From assembly GCA_047602305.1 (NCBI GenBank), contig JASGHO010000001.1:3286001-3350000 (forward strand): a DNA stretch of 64,000 nt, read 5' to 3'. The notes under the pieces are model-generated. The model was not told the DNA's origin. It saw only the letters and a program-made list of their open reading frames with translations, and did not search any database. Source of the stretch: Ancrocorticia sp047602305. GTDB lineage: Bacteria; Actinomycetota; Actinomycetes; Actinomycetales; Actinomycetaceae. This document shows, in pieces, positions 1 through 9,410 of this stretch. A program made the position numbers and the translations under genes. Within the stretch, counting starts at the first letter, position 1. Every line of letters starts with the position of its first letter.

Positions 1-240
1 GACAAGCTCGCCGACGAGGCGCAAGGCCGCGGCGAGATCGACCAGGCAATCGCGTACTACGAGGAGAGCCTCGCGGTGATGGAGCGGTTTGGACCTGCCT
101 ACAACGGGCTCCTCACCCTCTACAACACGAAGCTGTCTGAGAGTGCTCACGCGAAGGACAACGCCGCCATCGAAGGCTGGACCCGAAAGCTGGACCAGCT
201 CATGGACCTGTCCAAGCGCATCATGCGGTCAAAATACTGA
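1..240 (+). CDS. C-terminal fragment of a TPR-like protein (start lies before the window)
   Basis: The frame is open from base 1 and stops at TGA 238-240, leaving the last 79 residues. They are almost all helical and include a tetratricopeptide-like helix pair (AIAYYEESLAVMERF, then GPAYNGLLTLYN), followed by a charged tail ending RSKY. The stop is 12 bases before the aldolase start, so the two genes are probably cotranscribed as the end of a sugar-use operon that extends out of the window. Its own function cannot be told from this fragment. Confidence 0.7.
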   Translation, partial: DKLADEAQGRGEIDQAIAYYEESLAVMERFGPAYNGLLTLYNTKLSESAHAKDNAAIEGWTRKLDQLMDLSKRIMRSKY

Positions 241-252
241 AAGGACGTACCT

Positions 253-1107
253 ATGTACCAATCAATGATCCCCATGCTCGCGGAAGCGACGCGTCTGGGG
301 TACACCGTCGGCGCATTCAACGCTCATAACCTGGAGATGGTTCCGGCCATGATCGGTGCGGCTCGCGATTTGGGCGCTCCCATCATTATCCAGATTTCAC
401 CGGGAACTGCCCGTTATGTGGGGATGAAGAATCTGGTGGCGGTGTGCCGTTCCATGGCGGAGGAAGACATCGTTGATGTGGCCCTTCACCTGGACCACGC
501 AACGAATCTCGATGATATTCGCGACGCGATCAACGCCGGATTCTCGTCGGTGATGTTTGATGGTTCAGCTCTTCCATTCACGGAGAACGTGGCGATTTCG
601 CGGCGAGTCATCGAGTTCGCGCATAAGCGGGGCGTTTCCGTGGAGACCGAGATCGGAACCATCGGCGGAACCGAAGAAGGCATCAGTCACGAGACCGGGA
701 GTTACACCCAACCCGAAGAGGCGTTGCGTTTCGTCTCCGAGGTGGACTGCGATGCGCTCGCTATCAGCATCGGCACGAACCATGGCCAGTTCCGCGGCAA
801 GACCAAGTTGAACTTCGAGTTGCTCTCCGAGATCAATGCGGTCATTGACAAGCCGTTGGTGATTCATGGCGGAACCGGTGTCAACGAGGCCGACTACCCT
901 CGACTCACCGCGAACGGCATCAGGAAGTTCAATGTGGGAACCGAGCTTCTGGTGAGCTGGACGAATACGGCGAAGGAGACCTTCGGCCAGACCGCGGTGA
1001 ACTCTTCGCTACGAAACAACATCGTCCCGTGTAACGACGCCGTGCGCGACGTCGTCGCACACAAGATCGGGCTCTTCATGAAGAGTCCCGTTCCCTCACA
1101 TTCATGA
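253..1107 (+). CDS. Class II fructose/tagatose-bisphosphate aldolase family protein
   Basis: This 284-residue protein has the usual length of zinc-dependent class II ketose-bisphosphate aldolases (GatY/KbaY/FbaA), which split a ketose bisphosphate into dihydroxyacetone phosphate and an aldehyde in the cytosol. Visible active-site parts are the catalytic Asp81 and zinc His82 in HLDHA, His177 in TNHGQ, and His205 in VIHGGTG, where the GGTG loop binds phosphate. AAAGGA lies 7-8 bases before the ATG. The nearby PRD-type PTS regulator points to a PTS-fed hexitol, galactose or tagatose pathway rather than central glycolysis, but the substrate cannot be fixed from sequence alone. Confidence 0.85.
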   Translation: MYQSMIPMLAEATRLGYTVGAFNAHNLEMVPAMIGAARDLGAPIIIQISPGTARYVGMKNLVAVCRSMAEEDIVDVALHLDHATNLDDIRDAINAGFSSVMFDGSALPFTENVAISRRVIEFAHKRGVSVETEIGTIGGTEEGISHETGSYTQPEEALRFVSEVDCDALAISIGTNHGQFRGKTKLNFELLSEINAVIDKPLVIHGGTGVNEADYPRLTANGIRKFNVGTELLVSWTNTAKETFGQTAVNSSLRNNIVPCNDAVRDVVAHKIGLFMKSPVPSHS

Positions 1108-1115
1108 TGACGGTG

Positions 1116-1154
1116 GGTGGTTCCCGGAGATCCGTAACGATCCCGGGAACCACC
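1116..1154 (+). terminator. Perfect 12-bp inverted repeat after the aldolase gene
   Basis: GGTGGTTCCCGG (1116-1127) and CCGGGAACCACC (1143-1154) pair perfectly around a 15-base loop, starting 8 bases after the aldolase stop. No T-run follows, so this may be a partial terminator or an mRNA-stabilising hairpin ahead of the kinase gene. Confidence 0.5.
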
Positions 1155-1179
1155 TCCCACGATGAAAGGCTGTGTTGAC

Positions 1180-1863
1180 GTGTATGCCCGAGCATTGGTG
1201 CTCATAGCTGGGCTTCCCGGCACCGGAAAGAGCCGCCTGTCCCAGCTTGTGTGTGAAGCCCTCGGTCCTTTTACGGAGATTTCCATTGACCCGATCAAAG
1301 AGGTGATTTGGGACAGGGAGGGATTTGATTCGCTGGAGGAGAAGCGCGTGTTGGATGGGGGAGCACTGTCTGAATTCTTCAGTCTCATCGAGCAGTCCAT
1401 GGAGCGATCCGAACGGATTATCGCCGACTACCCCTTCAGCGATAAGCAGCGGCCGGAGCTGGAGCGTCTTTGTGCAGCCCACGGCTACCGTCCGGTCACC
1501 GTGCGAATGACGGCTGATCTCGATGTGCTGTATGAGCGCCAGCGCCGCCGAGATCTGGATGACAGCCGGCACCTGGCACATATCTCCCACCGCTATCACG
1601 TGGGAGACACCTGCCCCGACAGGTCCCAAGCTCCCGGCCTGCTGACGCGCGAAGAATTCGTGCGGCGCTGTACCACCCGAGGCTACGACACCTTTACGCT
1701 GGGGCCAATGATCGAGGTGGATACGTCCGACTTCTCTACGGTGGATTACCCGGCAGTGATCGCCTGGATTGCCGCCCAGTATCGGGAGGCCGGCCGTGAC
1801 GCCGAGGAATTGGTTGCCGGGGCAGAACCTCGGGCAGGGGGTCAGCGCCATGAGTCGCCGTGA
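1180..1863 (+). CDS. P-loop AAA/kinase-like ATPase
   Basis: The N-terminus carries a clear Walker A motif (AGLPGTGKSRLSQ) on a hydrophobic strand, as in small-molecule or zeta-toxin-like P-loop kinases. I take GTG 1180 as the start because GAAAGG lies about 10 bases upstream; an in-frame ATG at 1162 has no ribosome site. The product is about 227 residues, with a possible lid arginine cluster (RQRRRDLDD) in the middle. The 3' end overlaps the next gene by 14 bases, so translation is probably coupled to the PTS regulator. The substrate is unknown; a sugar or nucleoside kinase acting in the upstream pathway is a guess. Confidence 0.7.
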   Translation: MYARALVLIAGLPGTGKSRLSQLVCEALGPFTEISIDPIKEVIWDREGFDSLEEKRVLDGGALSEFFSLIEQSMERSERIIADYPFSDKQRPELERLCAAHGYRPVTVRMTADLDVLYERQRRRDLDDSRHLAHISHRYHVGDTCPDRSQAPGLLTREEFVRRCTTRGYDTFTLGPMIEVDTSDFSTVDYPAVIAWIAAQYREAGRDAEELVAGAEPRAGGQRHESP

Positions 1864-3766
1864 GGATCTTCTGTCTCTTCTCTTTGATCAGGGGGAGAGC
1901 CCGTTGCCCGCGGCCGCCGCGGCGCAACATCTCGGCGTGTCCACACGAACGGTGCGCGCCTACGTCAACTTCATCAATCGCGAATATGGCGATATCGTCG
2001 AGTCCTCGCGGGCCGGGTATCGCCTCAAGACCCGAGGGAACCTGCCGAAGGGTCCGTTGCGCTCGCGGCAGGGCCCCTGGTTTCGAAGCCCGAGCGAACG
2101 GGTTGCCTACATTCTGCGGTTATTGACGACGGCGGAGTCGGCGCTGAGTATTCATGACCTCGCCGACCAGCTGTTCGTGTCGGAATCTACGATTGAAGCG
2201 GATCTGACAAAGGACCGGGCACTGCTGGCCGAGTTCAATCTGAGGATTAGCCGCAACCACGAGTTTGTTTCGTTGGAAGGCTCCGAGCCTGATCGACGAC
2301 GGCTTATGCGCCGCCTTCTCACCGACGCCGCGGCGACTCGCCATCAGTTTATTGACCTGCGGGAACTCGCCTCCCTCCTGGGGATCCCCGAGCTTCCGGA
2401 GTTCAAGGAAAACATGTCGGAGTTGCTGGGGCAGGAAGGATTCGATGTCAATGAGGGTGCCGCCGAAGAGTTGGTGGCACACATTGCGGTGATGGTTGAT
2501 CGCGTGCGCATGGGCCATCCCATTGATGTCATTGTTGACGCGGGAGAACGGCCCATCAGTGATGCGACAGAGAAGATCGCGGCGCTGGTTGCACGTGAGT
2601 TCAATGTGACTCTTCCTTCGCAGGAGCTCACCTATCTCAGTCTTCTCTTGGTTCAGAAGGCGATTCCTGCGGATGCCCTCAACATGAAGGACTCGGATTT
2701 CCGGCTCTTTGTTCAGGATGATTATTCGCAGCTTGTCGCGGATATCGTGCAACTGGTCAACGATAACTATCTTGTCGATCTGGGGACTGATCGTTTTATT
2801 GGATTCTTGGCTCTGCACATTCGTAACCTTGTTGACCGTGCCTCCAACAATCGCGTCGCACGTATTCCCGCGGGTCAGTCCGTCAAGAACACCCACCCCC
2901 TCGTTTTCGAGATCGCCGTATTCATTGCCCACCAGCTGGAAAAGGCCACCGGTGTGGAGATCGCCGAAGACGAGATTGCCCTCATCGCCTTTCATGTTGG
3001 CGCCCGTCTCCAAGCAATGTACGACCAAGATTCTCACGTGCGGGTAGCGATGGTTGTCCCGCGTTACTACGACATTCACGTGGCGCTGGAGCATTCTGTT
3101 GAAGAAGCGATACATGGCCTGGGGCAAGTGGAGGAGATGTACACGTCCATCACGCACTCCATCAATGGCACCAGTGCCGATCTTGTGGTGAGTACGATTC
3201 CGCTGGAATCTGATCCCGGAGTTCCTGTGGTGATCCTCGGGTCCCTGCCGACACCCGAGGAACTGGCTTCTGTGCGTGAAGCTGCTCTGGGGATCGTTGA
3301 GGCCAAGAGGCGGATCCGTGTTGTTGGGCATCTGACGCGACTGTTTGATCCCCAGCTGTTCCTCCACTCCCACGGTGGCGAGGAGCGCGACGTCGTGCTG
3401 CGTACTCTCGCCCGTGCAATGGAAGATCATGGATTGGTTACCGAGCGGTTCTTGGACCACGTCATGGAGCGAGAACGCCTCTCACCAACCAACTTTCCCA
3501 GCGGTGCGGCAATACCTCATTCCATGCGGATGGACGCGCTGCAATCAGGAATAGCGGTATGCGTGGCGGATGAGCCGTTTGATTGGGGAGGCCAACCGGT
3601 ATCGCTCGTGGCCATGATTGCGGTGAGTGAGAGCAGCAGAGACATATTTGGTGAGGTCTTCGACCGATTCATTCATGCCCTTGTGCGGCCCGAGAATGTC
3701 ACGAGGTTGAAGGATAAAGGAAACTCATACGGAGACTTCATTGACTGTCTCTTACAGATTTTATGA
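1850..3766 (+). CDS. PRD-domain transcriptional regulator with EIIB- and EIIA-like domains (MtlR/LicR type)
   Basis: ATG 1850 is chosen because GGGGG lies just upstream and the longer frame only runs through the kinase gene; the product is 638 residues. Domain order is: helix-turn-helix (about 15-60, GVSTRTVRAYVNFI), second winged helix (about 85-145), PRD1 (about 185-290, with His in AHIAVMVDRVRMGHP), PRD2 (about 300-400, with ALHIRNLVDR and AFHVGARLQ), an EIIB-like segment that lacks the usual phospho-Cys, and an EIIA domain with the phospho-His motif GAAIPHSM. In this family, phosphorylation by PTS proteins switches DNA binding. It probably controls the sugar operon just upstream. Confidence 0.9.
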   Translation: MSRREDLLSLLFDQGESPLPAAAAAQHLGVSTRTVRAYVNFINREYGDIVESSRAGYRLKTRGNLPKGPLRSRQGPWFRSPSERVAYILRLLTTAESALSIHDLADQLFVSESTIEADLTKDRALLAEFNLRISRNHEFVSLEGSEPDRRRLMRRLLTDAAATRHQFIDLRELASLLGIPELPEFKENMSELLGQEGFDVNEGAAEELVAHIAVMVDRVRMGHPIDVIVDAGERPISDATEKIAALVAREFNVTLPSQELTYLSLLLVQKAIPADALNMKDSDFRLFVQDDYSQLVADIVQLVNDNYLVDLGTDRFIGFLALHIRNLVDRASNNRVARIPAGQSVKNTHPLVFEIAVFIAHQLEKATGVEIAEDEIALIAFHVGARLQAMYDQDSHVRVAMVVPRYYDIHVALEHSVEEAIHGLGQVEEMYTSITHSINGTSADLVVSTIPLESDPGVPVVILGSLPTPEELASVREAALGIVEAKRRIRVVGHLTRLFDPQLFLHSHGGEERDVVLRTLARAMEDHGLVTERFLDHVMERERLSPTNFPSGAAIPHSMRMDALQSGIAVCVADEPFDWGGQPVSLVAMIAVSESSRDIFGEVFDRFIHALVRPENVTRLKDKGNSYGDFIDCLLQIL

Positions 3767-3806
3767 CCGGAGCCGAGGAGATGCTGCGGTAGGACCTTTC
3801 GAATGC

Positions 3807-3841
3807 CATGTGGCCCGGTGGAAATTCCACCGGGCCACATG
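3807..3841. terminator. 35-bp perfect palindrome after the PRD regulator
   Basis: The arms run 3807-3823 and 3825-3841 (CATGTGGCCCGGTGGAA and its complement). The structure lies 40 bases after the regulator stop and between convergent genes, so it could end transcription from both sides. No strong T-run is present. Confidence 0.65.
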
Positions 3842-3978
3842 TGGTATCAGTAATGCTGAGTGGGTACTCGTCCTTATGAGAATAGTGCACCGGAATTGGC
3901 CACTTTTACCCACTTTTCGAGGGGTCATGACCATATACGGTGCACTATCTGGGTTAGAAGGCGAGAGCCTTCCCTGAA

Positions 3979-4956
3979 TCAGTTGCTATGCAGAATGCTG
4001 TTGAGCTCGGTGCCGGTGGTTCCCGGGCGCGGGATGGCCTCCACGGCGCCGTTGAGCGAGTTGCGGCGGTAAAGAATGTTGTCCATACCCGCGAGCATGC
4101 GGGCGGCAACTACCTCGGGCTCCTGGATGTAGCCGGAGCGGCCGGGTGCCACGCCGCCGCTGGGCAGCACGGTGACCTTGGTGGAGGCGGTGACGTAGAG
4201 TCCGGCTTCCACAATGCAGTCATCGCCGACGGGGATTCCGAGGCCGGAGTTGGCGCCAAGAAGTGAACGCTTACCAACGCGCACATTCTCGCGGCCGCCG
4301 CCGGAGAGGGTGCCCATGGTGGAGGCGCCGCCGCCGATATCAGCGCCGTCGTCTACAACAACGCCCTGGGACACACGGCCCTCAATCATTGCGCGTCCGA
4401 GTGAACCGGCGTTGTAGTTGACGAATCCGGCGTGCATGACGGTGGTTCCCTCGGAGAGGTATGCGCCCAGGCGCACGTTGTTGCCGTCAGCGATACGGAC
4501 GCCGGAGGGGATGACGTAATCGACCATGCGGGGGAACTTATCCACCGAGAGGATACGCACGGGGGCGTTGGTCTTGGCGCGGGCGCGCATGCGGGTGTCC
4601 TCGAAATCGTCGAGGAAGCAAGGGCCAAGGCTGGTCCAGGCGACGTTCTCCAGAACGGAGAAAATGCCGTCGAGGTTGATCGAGTTGGGCTCCAGGAAGC
4701 GCCAGGAGAGCAGGTGGAGGCGCAGGTAAGCGCCGGCCGAATCATGAGGCTCTTCGTCCAGATCGATGACGGTCTTGATGATGCGCAGGTGCACGTGGCG
4801 GATATCGTCATCGCGCTCCAGGGAGAGGAGGAGCGGATCTGGTTGCGCGTCCTGTGGGGGAGCGCCGAGTTGCGGGTGTGGGTACCAGCAGTCGAGCACT
4901 GTGCCGTCGGGACGTGACGTTGCGAGGCCGAAGCCCCAAGCCAAATTCTCACTCAT
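3979..4956 (-). CDS. dapD: 2,3,4,5-tetrahydropyridine-2,6-dicarboxylate N-succinyltransferase
   Basis: The protein (325 residues from ATG 4956, MSENLAWGFG) matches the actinobacterial DapD form, with an alpha/beta N-terminal domain and a left-handed beta-helix of hexapeptide repeats over roughly residues 165-290 (GNNVRLGAYLSEGTTVMHAG, then VRVGKRSLLGANSGLGIPVG). DapD transfers succinyl from succinyl-CoA in the lysine/meso-diaminopimelate pathway, so it supplies the peptidoglycan cross-link amino acid or lysine. A longer frame reaches 5052, but that part runs into the 5023-5081 hairpin and looks untranslated. The gene appears monocistronic. Confidence 0.92.
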   Translation of the reverse strand: MSENLAWGFGLATSRPDGTVLDCWYPHPQLGAPPQDAQPDPLLLSLERDDDIRHVHLRIIKTVIDLDEEPHDSAGAYLRLHLLSWRFLEPNSINLDGIFSVLENVAWTSLGPCFLDDFEDTRMRARAKTNAPVRILSVDKFPRMVDYVIPSGVRIADGNNVRLGAYLSEGTTVMHAGFVNYNAGSLGRAMIEGRVSQGVVVDDGADIGGGASTMGTLSGGGRENVRVGKRSLLGANSGLGIPVGDDCIVEAGLYVTASTKVTVLPSGGVAPGRSGYIQEPEVVAARMLAGMDNILYRRNSLNGAVEAIPRPGTTGTELNSILHSN

Positions 4957-5022
4957 GGTCAACAGCCTACCGATCCGAATGTAAACAGCGTGTTTCATCG
5001 TGAGCGGTGCCATATGAAATCC

Positions 5023-5081
5023 ATCTCCGAAATCCGGCACCTCGTGTGTCATGGGTACACAGGGTGCCGGATTTCGGAGAT
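5023..5081. terminator. 19-bp perfect inverted repeat between the Maf-NUDIX gene and dapD
   Basis: The arms 5023-5041 (ATCTCCGAAATCCGGCACC) and 5063-5081 are perfect complements. The 21-base loop contains a further TGTGT/ACACA pair. It lies after the stop of the Maf-NUDIX gene and before dapD on the same strand, so a terminator for the former is most likely. ACTTTT follows it on the plus strand. Confidence 0.6.
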
Positions 5082-5124
5082 ACTTTTCGAAGCCCCTTCA
5101 TAGCCGCCGCGCGTGGAGGAAAAT

Positions 5125-6390
5125 TTAGGCGGGCGCGGCGAGCACCATGGCCTTGACTTCGGGCCACGAGGCAGCGAAAGCGGGATGGAGATTCTCGGGA
5201 AGCGCATCCACGTCCACCCAGCGCAGTTCGTCCGATTCCTTGTCCGGAATTGCGACGGCGTCCGGGGCGCAGCGTCCCGCGTAGGTCACGAAACGCCAAT
5301 CCCCGTGGTCGGCGACGTGGGCGTCGAGAGTTTCCACGTCGTAGAGCTGGGTTTCCTCGGAGAACTCCCGCAGACCGCCGCTGCGTGAGTCCTCTTCCCA
5401 TTCGATGGCTCCTCCGGGAATGGACCATGTCCCGCCGCCGTGCGACCAGGTGGAGCGCAATTGCAGCAGTACCTCGCGCCGCCCAGAGATATCTCGGAAG
5501 GCACAGATCCCGGCGGCTCCCGCGAGCCCCCAGTGCCGCTTGCCGCACGAGCAGTAAATGAAGCCATCGGCGGTGTGCTTGGGACGGAAGACGCGGCGTG
5601 ATTCGAGGTATTCGCGCCCTACGTCGCCCAACTCCCCGCCTGCCGGCACCGCCGAAGGATTGAGCCCGGTGCTCCACAACTGGGTGATGGACAGACCCCG
5701 GTTGGCCAGCATCGCTCGCAGTAAGGGGAGGCTGAGGCCCACCACGCCGTGGTAGTCGCCGTCGACCCGCTCGATGAATGGGCCACCGAGCCCGTCCACG
5801 GTGAATGATCCGGCCACCCAGAGTGGCTCACCGGCTGCGATGTAGGCGTCGATTTCGGCGTCGCTCATGTCCGCGACGTGCACGGTAGCGTGCGAGACGG
5901 CGCTCAGCGTGGCGCCGGTGCGCCCTTGCAACAGCGCGTGACCGGTGTGTAGCACCCCGGCCCGGCCGCGCATGGCACGCAGCCGCTCGCGCGCGATCTC
6001 GGGGGTGCGCGGCTTGCCGACAACCTGGCCGTCGAATTCGAACATCGAGTCGCAGCCCAGGATGAGGTCGGCTGCGGGTTCACCACCGCTAGGCCCTGCG
6101 AGACCGCCACCTGCACCGCCCGAGAGCCCGCCACCTGTGGGCCCCTCGCCCGGGTTCGCCGCGCCACCCGCGCCGCTCGTGAGCGTGCCACCCGCCACGT
6201 GCTCAAACACCGCTCGCGCCTTGGCAGTGGCGAGGGCCAGCACCTGTGCGCTTGCCCCGCCCCGCACCCCGGCGACGACCGCATCCTCGTCCACCTCCGA
6301 GACCACCACGGTGGGCTCAATACCGGCAGAGCGCAGGGTTTGTAGGCGCGCTGGGGACTTGCTGGCCAGAATCAGGGAGAGTGGTTGCAT
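5125..6390 (-). CDS. Maf-family nucleotide pyrophosphatase fused to a NUDIX hydrolase
   Basis: Two enzymes are read as one 421-residue chain. Residues about 5-235 are Maf (LILASKSPARLQTLRSAGI; SEVDED; GCDSMFEFDGQVVGKPRTP; FTVDGLGGPFIERVDGDYHG), a house-cleaning enzyme that hydrolyses non-canonical nucleoside triphosphates. Residues about 280-415 are NUDIX, with a box reading GAIEWEEDSRSGG then LREFSEET, in which the usual late Gly is Gln. A CSCGKRHWG segment sits between them and may bind metal. The Maf half carries a Gly/Pro-rich insert at about 68-105, a likely local expansion of GC-rich repeats. A sanitising role on damaged nucleotides fits both halves. Confidence 0.85.
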   Translation of the reverse strand: MQPLSLILASKSPARLQTLRSAGIEPTVVVSEVDEDAVVAGVRGGASAQVLALATAKARAVFEHVAGGTLTSGAGGAANPGEGPTGGGLSGGAGGGLAGPSGGEPAADLILGCDSMFEFDGQVVGKPRTPEIARERLRAMRGRAGVLHTGHALLQGRTGATLSAVSHATVHVADMSDAEIDAYIAAGEPLWVAGSFTVDGLGGPFIERVDGDYHGVVGLSLPLLRAMLANRGLSITQLWSTGLNPSAVPAGGELGDVGREYLESRRVFRPKHTADGFIYCSCGKRHWGLAGAAGICAFRDISGRREVLLQLRSTWSHGGGTWSIPGGAIEWEEDSRSGGLREFSEETQLYDVETLDAHVADHGDWRFVTYAGRCAPDAVAIPDKESDELRWVDVDALPENLHPAFAASWPEVKAMVLAAPA

Positions 6391-6483
6391 GGGATCTACT
6401 TTGCTACGGCGGGCCGGACTTTGCCAGCATGACTTTGCCAGCCGGACTAGTTTTCGCGCCCGGTCTACTATTCGCGAGGCGAC

Positions 6484-8163
6484 CTACTTCGCCAGGGCCT
6501 CGCGCAGCACGTCGAGGCCCACTGAGCCCACGGCGAGGGCGTTCATGTGCCAGGCCTTCATATCGAATTCCTCGCCCGCCGCCGCGGCCCGTGCCCGCGC
6601 CTCGTCGCGCAGCTCGTTCCAGATGCGCTGCCCCACCTTGTAGGAGGGAGCTTGCCCGGGCCAGCCGAGGTAGCGATCGAGCTCGAAGGAGAGGAAGGAG
6701 GGGTCCATCGCCACGTTGTCGCGCAGGAACTTCCACGCCGACTCGTGATCCCACGGCCCCGTGCCGTACTTGCCGCCTTCATACTCGCCCGCGTCCTTGC
6801 CGAGGTGAACGCCGAGGTCAACCACCACGCGTGCGGCGCGCAGACGCATGGAATCGAGCACGCCCATGCGGTCCCCGAGATCTTCGTGGAAGCCGAGTTC
6901 GGCCATCAGCTGTTCGGCGTAGAGCGCCCATCCTTCGCCGTGCCCGGAGACCCAGCAGGCGTTGCGGCGCCAGTCGTTGAGATTTTCGCGCAGGTAGGTG
7001 GCAAAGCCCACCTGGAGGTGATGGCCGGGAACGCCCTCGTGGTACACCGTGGTCTTTTCCTGCCAGGTGGCGAAGTCGGTGACCCCCGCGGGCACGGACC
7101 ACCACATGCGGCCGGGCCGCGAGAAGTCGTCGGTGGGGCCGGTGTAGTAGATGCCACCGGTGCCGTCCTCCAGCACCATGCATTCCATGGTGCGCATCGG
7201 TTCGGGGATGTCGAAGTAGGTTCCGGCGACGGCGTCCATCGCCGCGTCCGCTGTTGTCTGCATCCATTCGCGCAGCTCAGCGGTGGAGTGGAGCTGGCGG
7301 GCCGGATCGTTGTTGAGGCGCTCCATCGCTTCTGCAACGCTCACGCCGGGGCCGTACAACTGCTCCGCAATCGACTCCTGCTCAGCGATGATCTCCGCCA
7401 GCTGCTGCTTTCCCCACTCGTAGGTTTCGTCAAGGTCGACGGCGGCGCCGAGGAACAGGCGAGAGAAACGCTGGTAGCGAGCATGGCCTACCGCGTCCGC
7501 ATCCGTGGCGTGCGGTGAGATCTCGTTGCGCAGGAAAGCGGCGAGCTCGCCGTACGCCGACTGGGCGTCCAATGCACCCTCGCGTAGTTCGTCCGCACGT
7601 TCGGGGAAGGCTGCCGCGCCGGTTTCGGCGAGCTTGTGGAAGGAAGAGGAGGCGGAATCTGCCAGCACATCGCACTGCTCCGCGCAGCGCAGCACCTGGC
7701 GCTCGGGGATTGCCGGGCCGTTGGCTACTCGCGTCAGGAGGGACTCTTTGTAGCCGTCGAGTGCAGTTGCCACGGCGGTCAGGCGTCGCGCAATGGTATG
7801 CCAGTCCTCTGAGGTCTGAGTCGACATAAGATCGAAAATATCGCGAATGTTTTGAATGGGAGAGGCGATGACATTGATTTCTCCGGTCAATTCGCCGGCG
7901 TCGAATAATTCAAGATCCAGCTCCAAACGTTCGCGAAGAGCCGCTGCAGAAATGGCGTCGTCGTCGTTCACCGGAGCCAGTTCGTCCAACTTGGCAAGGG
8001 TGGAACGAATCAACTCGGCATCTTCGGCGATGCCGGCGGGCGAGTAGTCGCTGAAAGTTCCCTGATCAGCGCCCGGTAGGCCCACGGAGGTGGCGAACTC
8101 GGGAGACCGCTGAAGCAAGGCGTGGAAGTAGGAATTCGACAGCTCATCAATCGCAGTACTCAT
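6484..8163 (-). CDS. DUF885 family protein, metallopeptidase-like
   Basis: The 559-residue product fits DUF885 in length and in its hallmark motif HEGVPGHHLQ (about residue 375), in which two His and Glu form a zinc-peptidase-like site. There is no signal peptide or membrane segment, so it is probably cytosolic. GGAGG sits directly before ATG 8163. The substrate is not known for most of the family. The 93 bases to the Maf-NUDIX start hold only short direct repeats (GACTTTGCCAGC). The promoter region is shared with the divergent cyclase gene. Confidence 0.85.
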   Translation of the reverse strand: MSTAIDELSNSYFHALLQRSPEFATSVGLPGADQGTFSDYSPAGIAEDAELIRSTLAKLDELAPVNDDDAISAAALRERLELDLELFDAGELTGEINVIASPIQNIRDIFDLMSTQTSEDWHTIARRLTAVATALDGYKESLLTRVANGPAIPERQVLRCAEQCDVLADSASSSFHKLAETGAAAFPERADELREGALDAQSAYGELAAFLRNEISPHATDADAVGHARYQRFSRLFLGAAVDLDETYEWGKQQLAEIIAEQESIAEQLYGPGVSVAEAMERLNNDPARQLHSTAELREWMQTTADAAMDAVAGTYFDIPEPMRTMECMVLEDGTGGIYYTGPTDDFSRPGRMWWSVPAGVTDFATWQEKTTVYHEGVPGHHLQVGFATYLRENLNDWRRNACWVSGHGEGWALYAEQLMAELGFHEDLGDRMGVLDSMRLRAARVVVDLGVHLGKDAGEYEGGKYGTGPWDHESAWKFLRDNVAMDPSFLSFELDRYLGWPGQAPSYKVGQRIWNELRDEARARAAAAGEEFDMKAWHMNALAVGSVGLDVLREALAK

Positions 8164-8348
8164 TCCTCCAGGGTAGTACGCGCCTGAGTCATTTTCTCAC
8201 CCAAGTAATTCGCTGCTGGAATACTCCCAGCCAACGCCCAGGAACTTCGGGGCTGGTGGGGTGTACGCTCGTATCTCGGGTAGTGACGTGACGTAGTCCA
8301 CGGAGTACACTGACGTGTGACGAACCACACAATACAGGAGGGTATGGC

Positions 8349-9410
8349 GTGCCGGACCAGACTAGCGGCTTTGACGAAGCACGCCAGAACTCCACCGTTG
8401 AGCGCTACGTCGAAAGGCTTCTCAAGGGCACGGCTCGCTACACCCTCGACGAAGCCGCAGAAAAAGCCGGCATGGACGTGGATCTCGCCCGGCGATTCTG
8501 GCTCTCCATGGGATTCCCCACCATCAGCGAGGAAGAAGAAGCCCGAGTTTTCACTGACGACGACGTTGTGGCGATGATTCGACACCAGCAAGCGTTGACG
8601 AGTGGTCTGCTTTCGGTGGACACCATGAACTCCTTCATTCGGGCTGAATCCCACATGTCTGATCGCCTCGTTCTGTGGCAGTTCGAGACTCTGGTCCAGC
8701 ACGCGATGAGTGAGTTGGGACTTGATGGGGTCTCCGCACGTTTCTGGGTGCTTGACCATTTCGAGGACTATCAGACGTTCCTGCAGGATCAGATGGATTA
8801 TTCGTGGCGGCGCCATCTTGCCGCTCTGATGCGCCGTTCCGAGGCGGAGGCGTCCCAGATGGATCTGCTTCGCGGCAGCGGTGAAGAGCTGCAGCGTGCG
8901 CTCGGATTTGTGGACATGGTGGCCTTCACCAATCGTTCGAACGAGCTGCGCGCCACCGAGCTGGTGCGCCTCATTGAGGTCTTCGAGCACACCTGCCGCG
9001 ACATCATCTCCGCCAAGGGTGCCCGCGTGGTGAAAACCATCGGCGACGCCTTCCTCTTCATCGCTGACGATCTTGTCACGGGCGCCGAGACAGCCACGGC
9101 GATCGTCGAGACACTGCGCAGCGAACCCGGCATGCTTCCGGTGCGGGCGTCGCTCGTGTGGGGTGAGGTGGTGTCCCGTTTCGGTGACATCTTCGGGCGC
9201 AAGGTGAACCTGGCGTCGCGTTTGGTGGATATTGCGGTGCCCGGGTCCGTGTACACCGACCAGGAAACCGCCGAAATCCTGCGGCAGCTCAAGCTGGGCC
9301 GATTCACCCTGGTGCCCGCGGGATCTCCGGACCTCAAGGGCTACGGCAGAATCAACGCCGTGGAGCTGCGCCGGATGCCCGGCGGCCACGGCGCGGGAGC
9401 TTTCCACTAA
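8349..9410 (+). CDS. Class III adenylate cyclase with an Rv1264-like regulatory domain
   Basis: The start is GTG 8349, preceded by a strong AGGAGGG at 8336-8342. Residues about 1-190 form a helical regulatory domain resembling that of mycobacterial Rv1264 (TLDEAAEKAGMDVDLARRFW), which in that protein senses pH. Residues about 195-345 form the cyclase domain, with metal Asp in FVDMVAFTN, the second metal Asp in KTIGDAFLF, and the transition-state Asn/Arg pair in VNLASRL. The product is probably cAMP. The stop codon TAA forms one side of the direct repeat flanking the MITE-like element that follows. Confidence 0.88.
   Translation: MPDQTSGFDEARQNSTVERYVERLLKGTARYTLDEAAEKAGMDVDLARRFWLSMGFPTISEEEEARVFTDDDVVAMIRHQQALTSGLLSVDTMNSFIRAESHMSDRLVLWQFETLVQHAMSELGLDGVSARFWVLDHFEDYQTFLQDQMDYSWRRHLAALMRRSEAEASQMDLLRGSGEELQRALGFVDMVAFTNRSNELRATELVRLIEVFEHTCRDIISAKGARVVKTIGDAFLFIADDLVTGAETATAIVETLRSEPGMLPVRASLVWGEVVSRFGDIFGRKVNLASRLVDIAVPGSVYTDQETAEILRQLKLGRFTLVPAGSPDLKGYGRINAVELRRMPGGHGAGAFH

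Noticed and set aside
2120..3460. A 446-residue minus-strand ORF opposite the PRD regulator
   Set aside because: It is a shadow of a well-supported gene; no domain, ribosome site or coding bias supports it.
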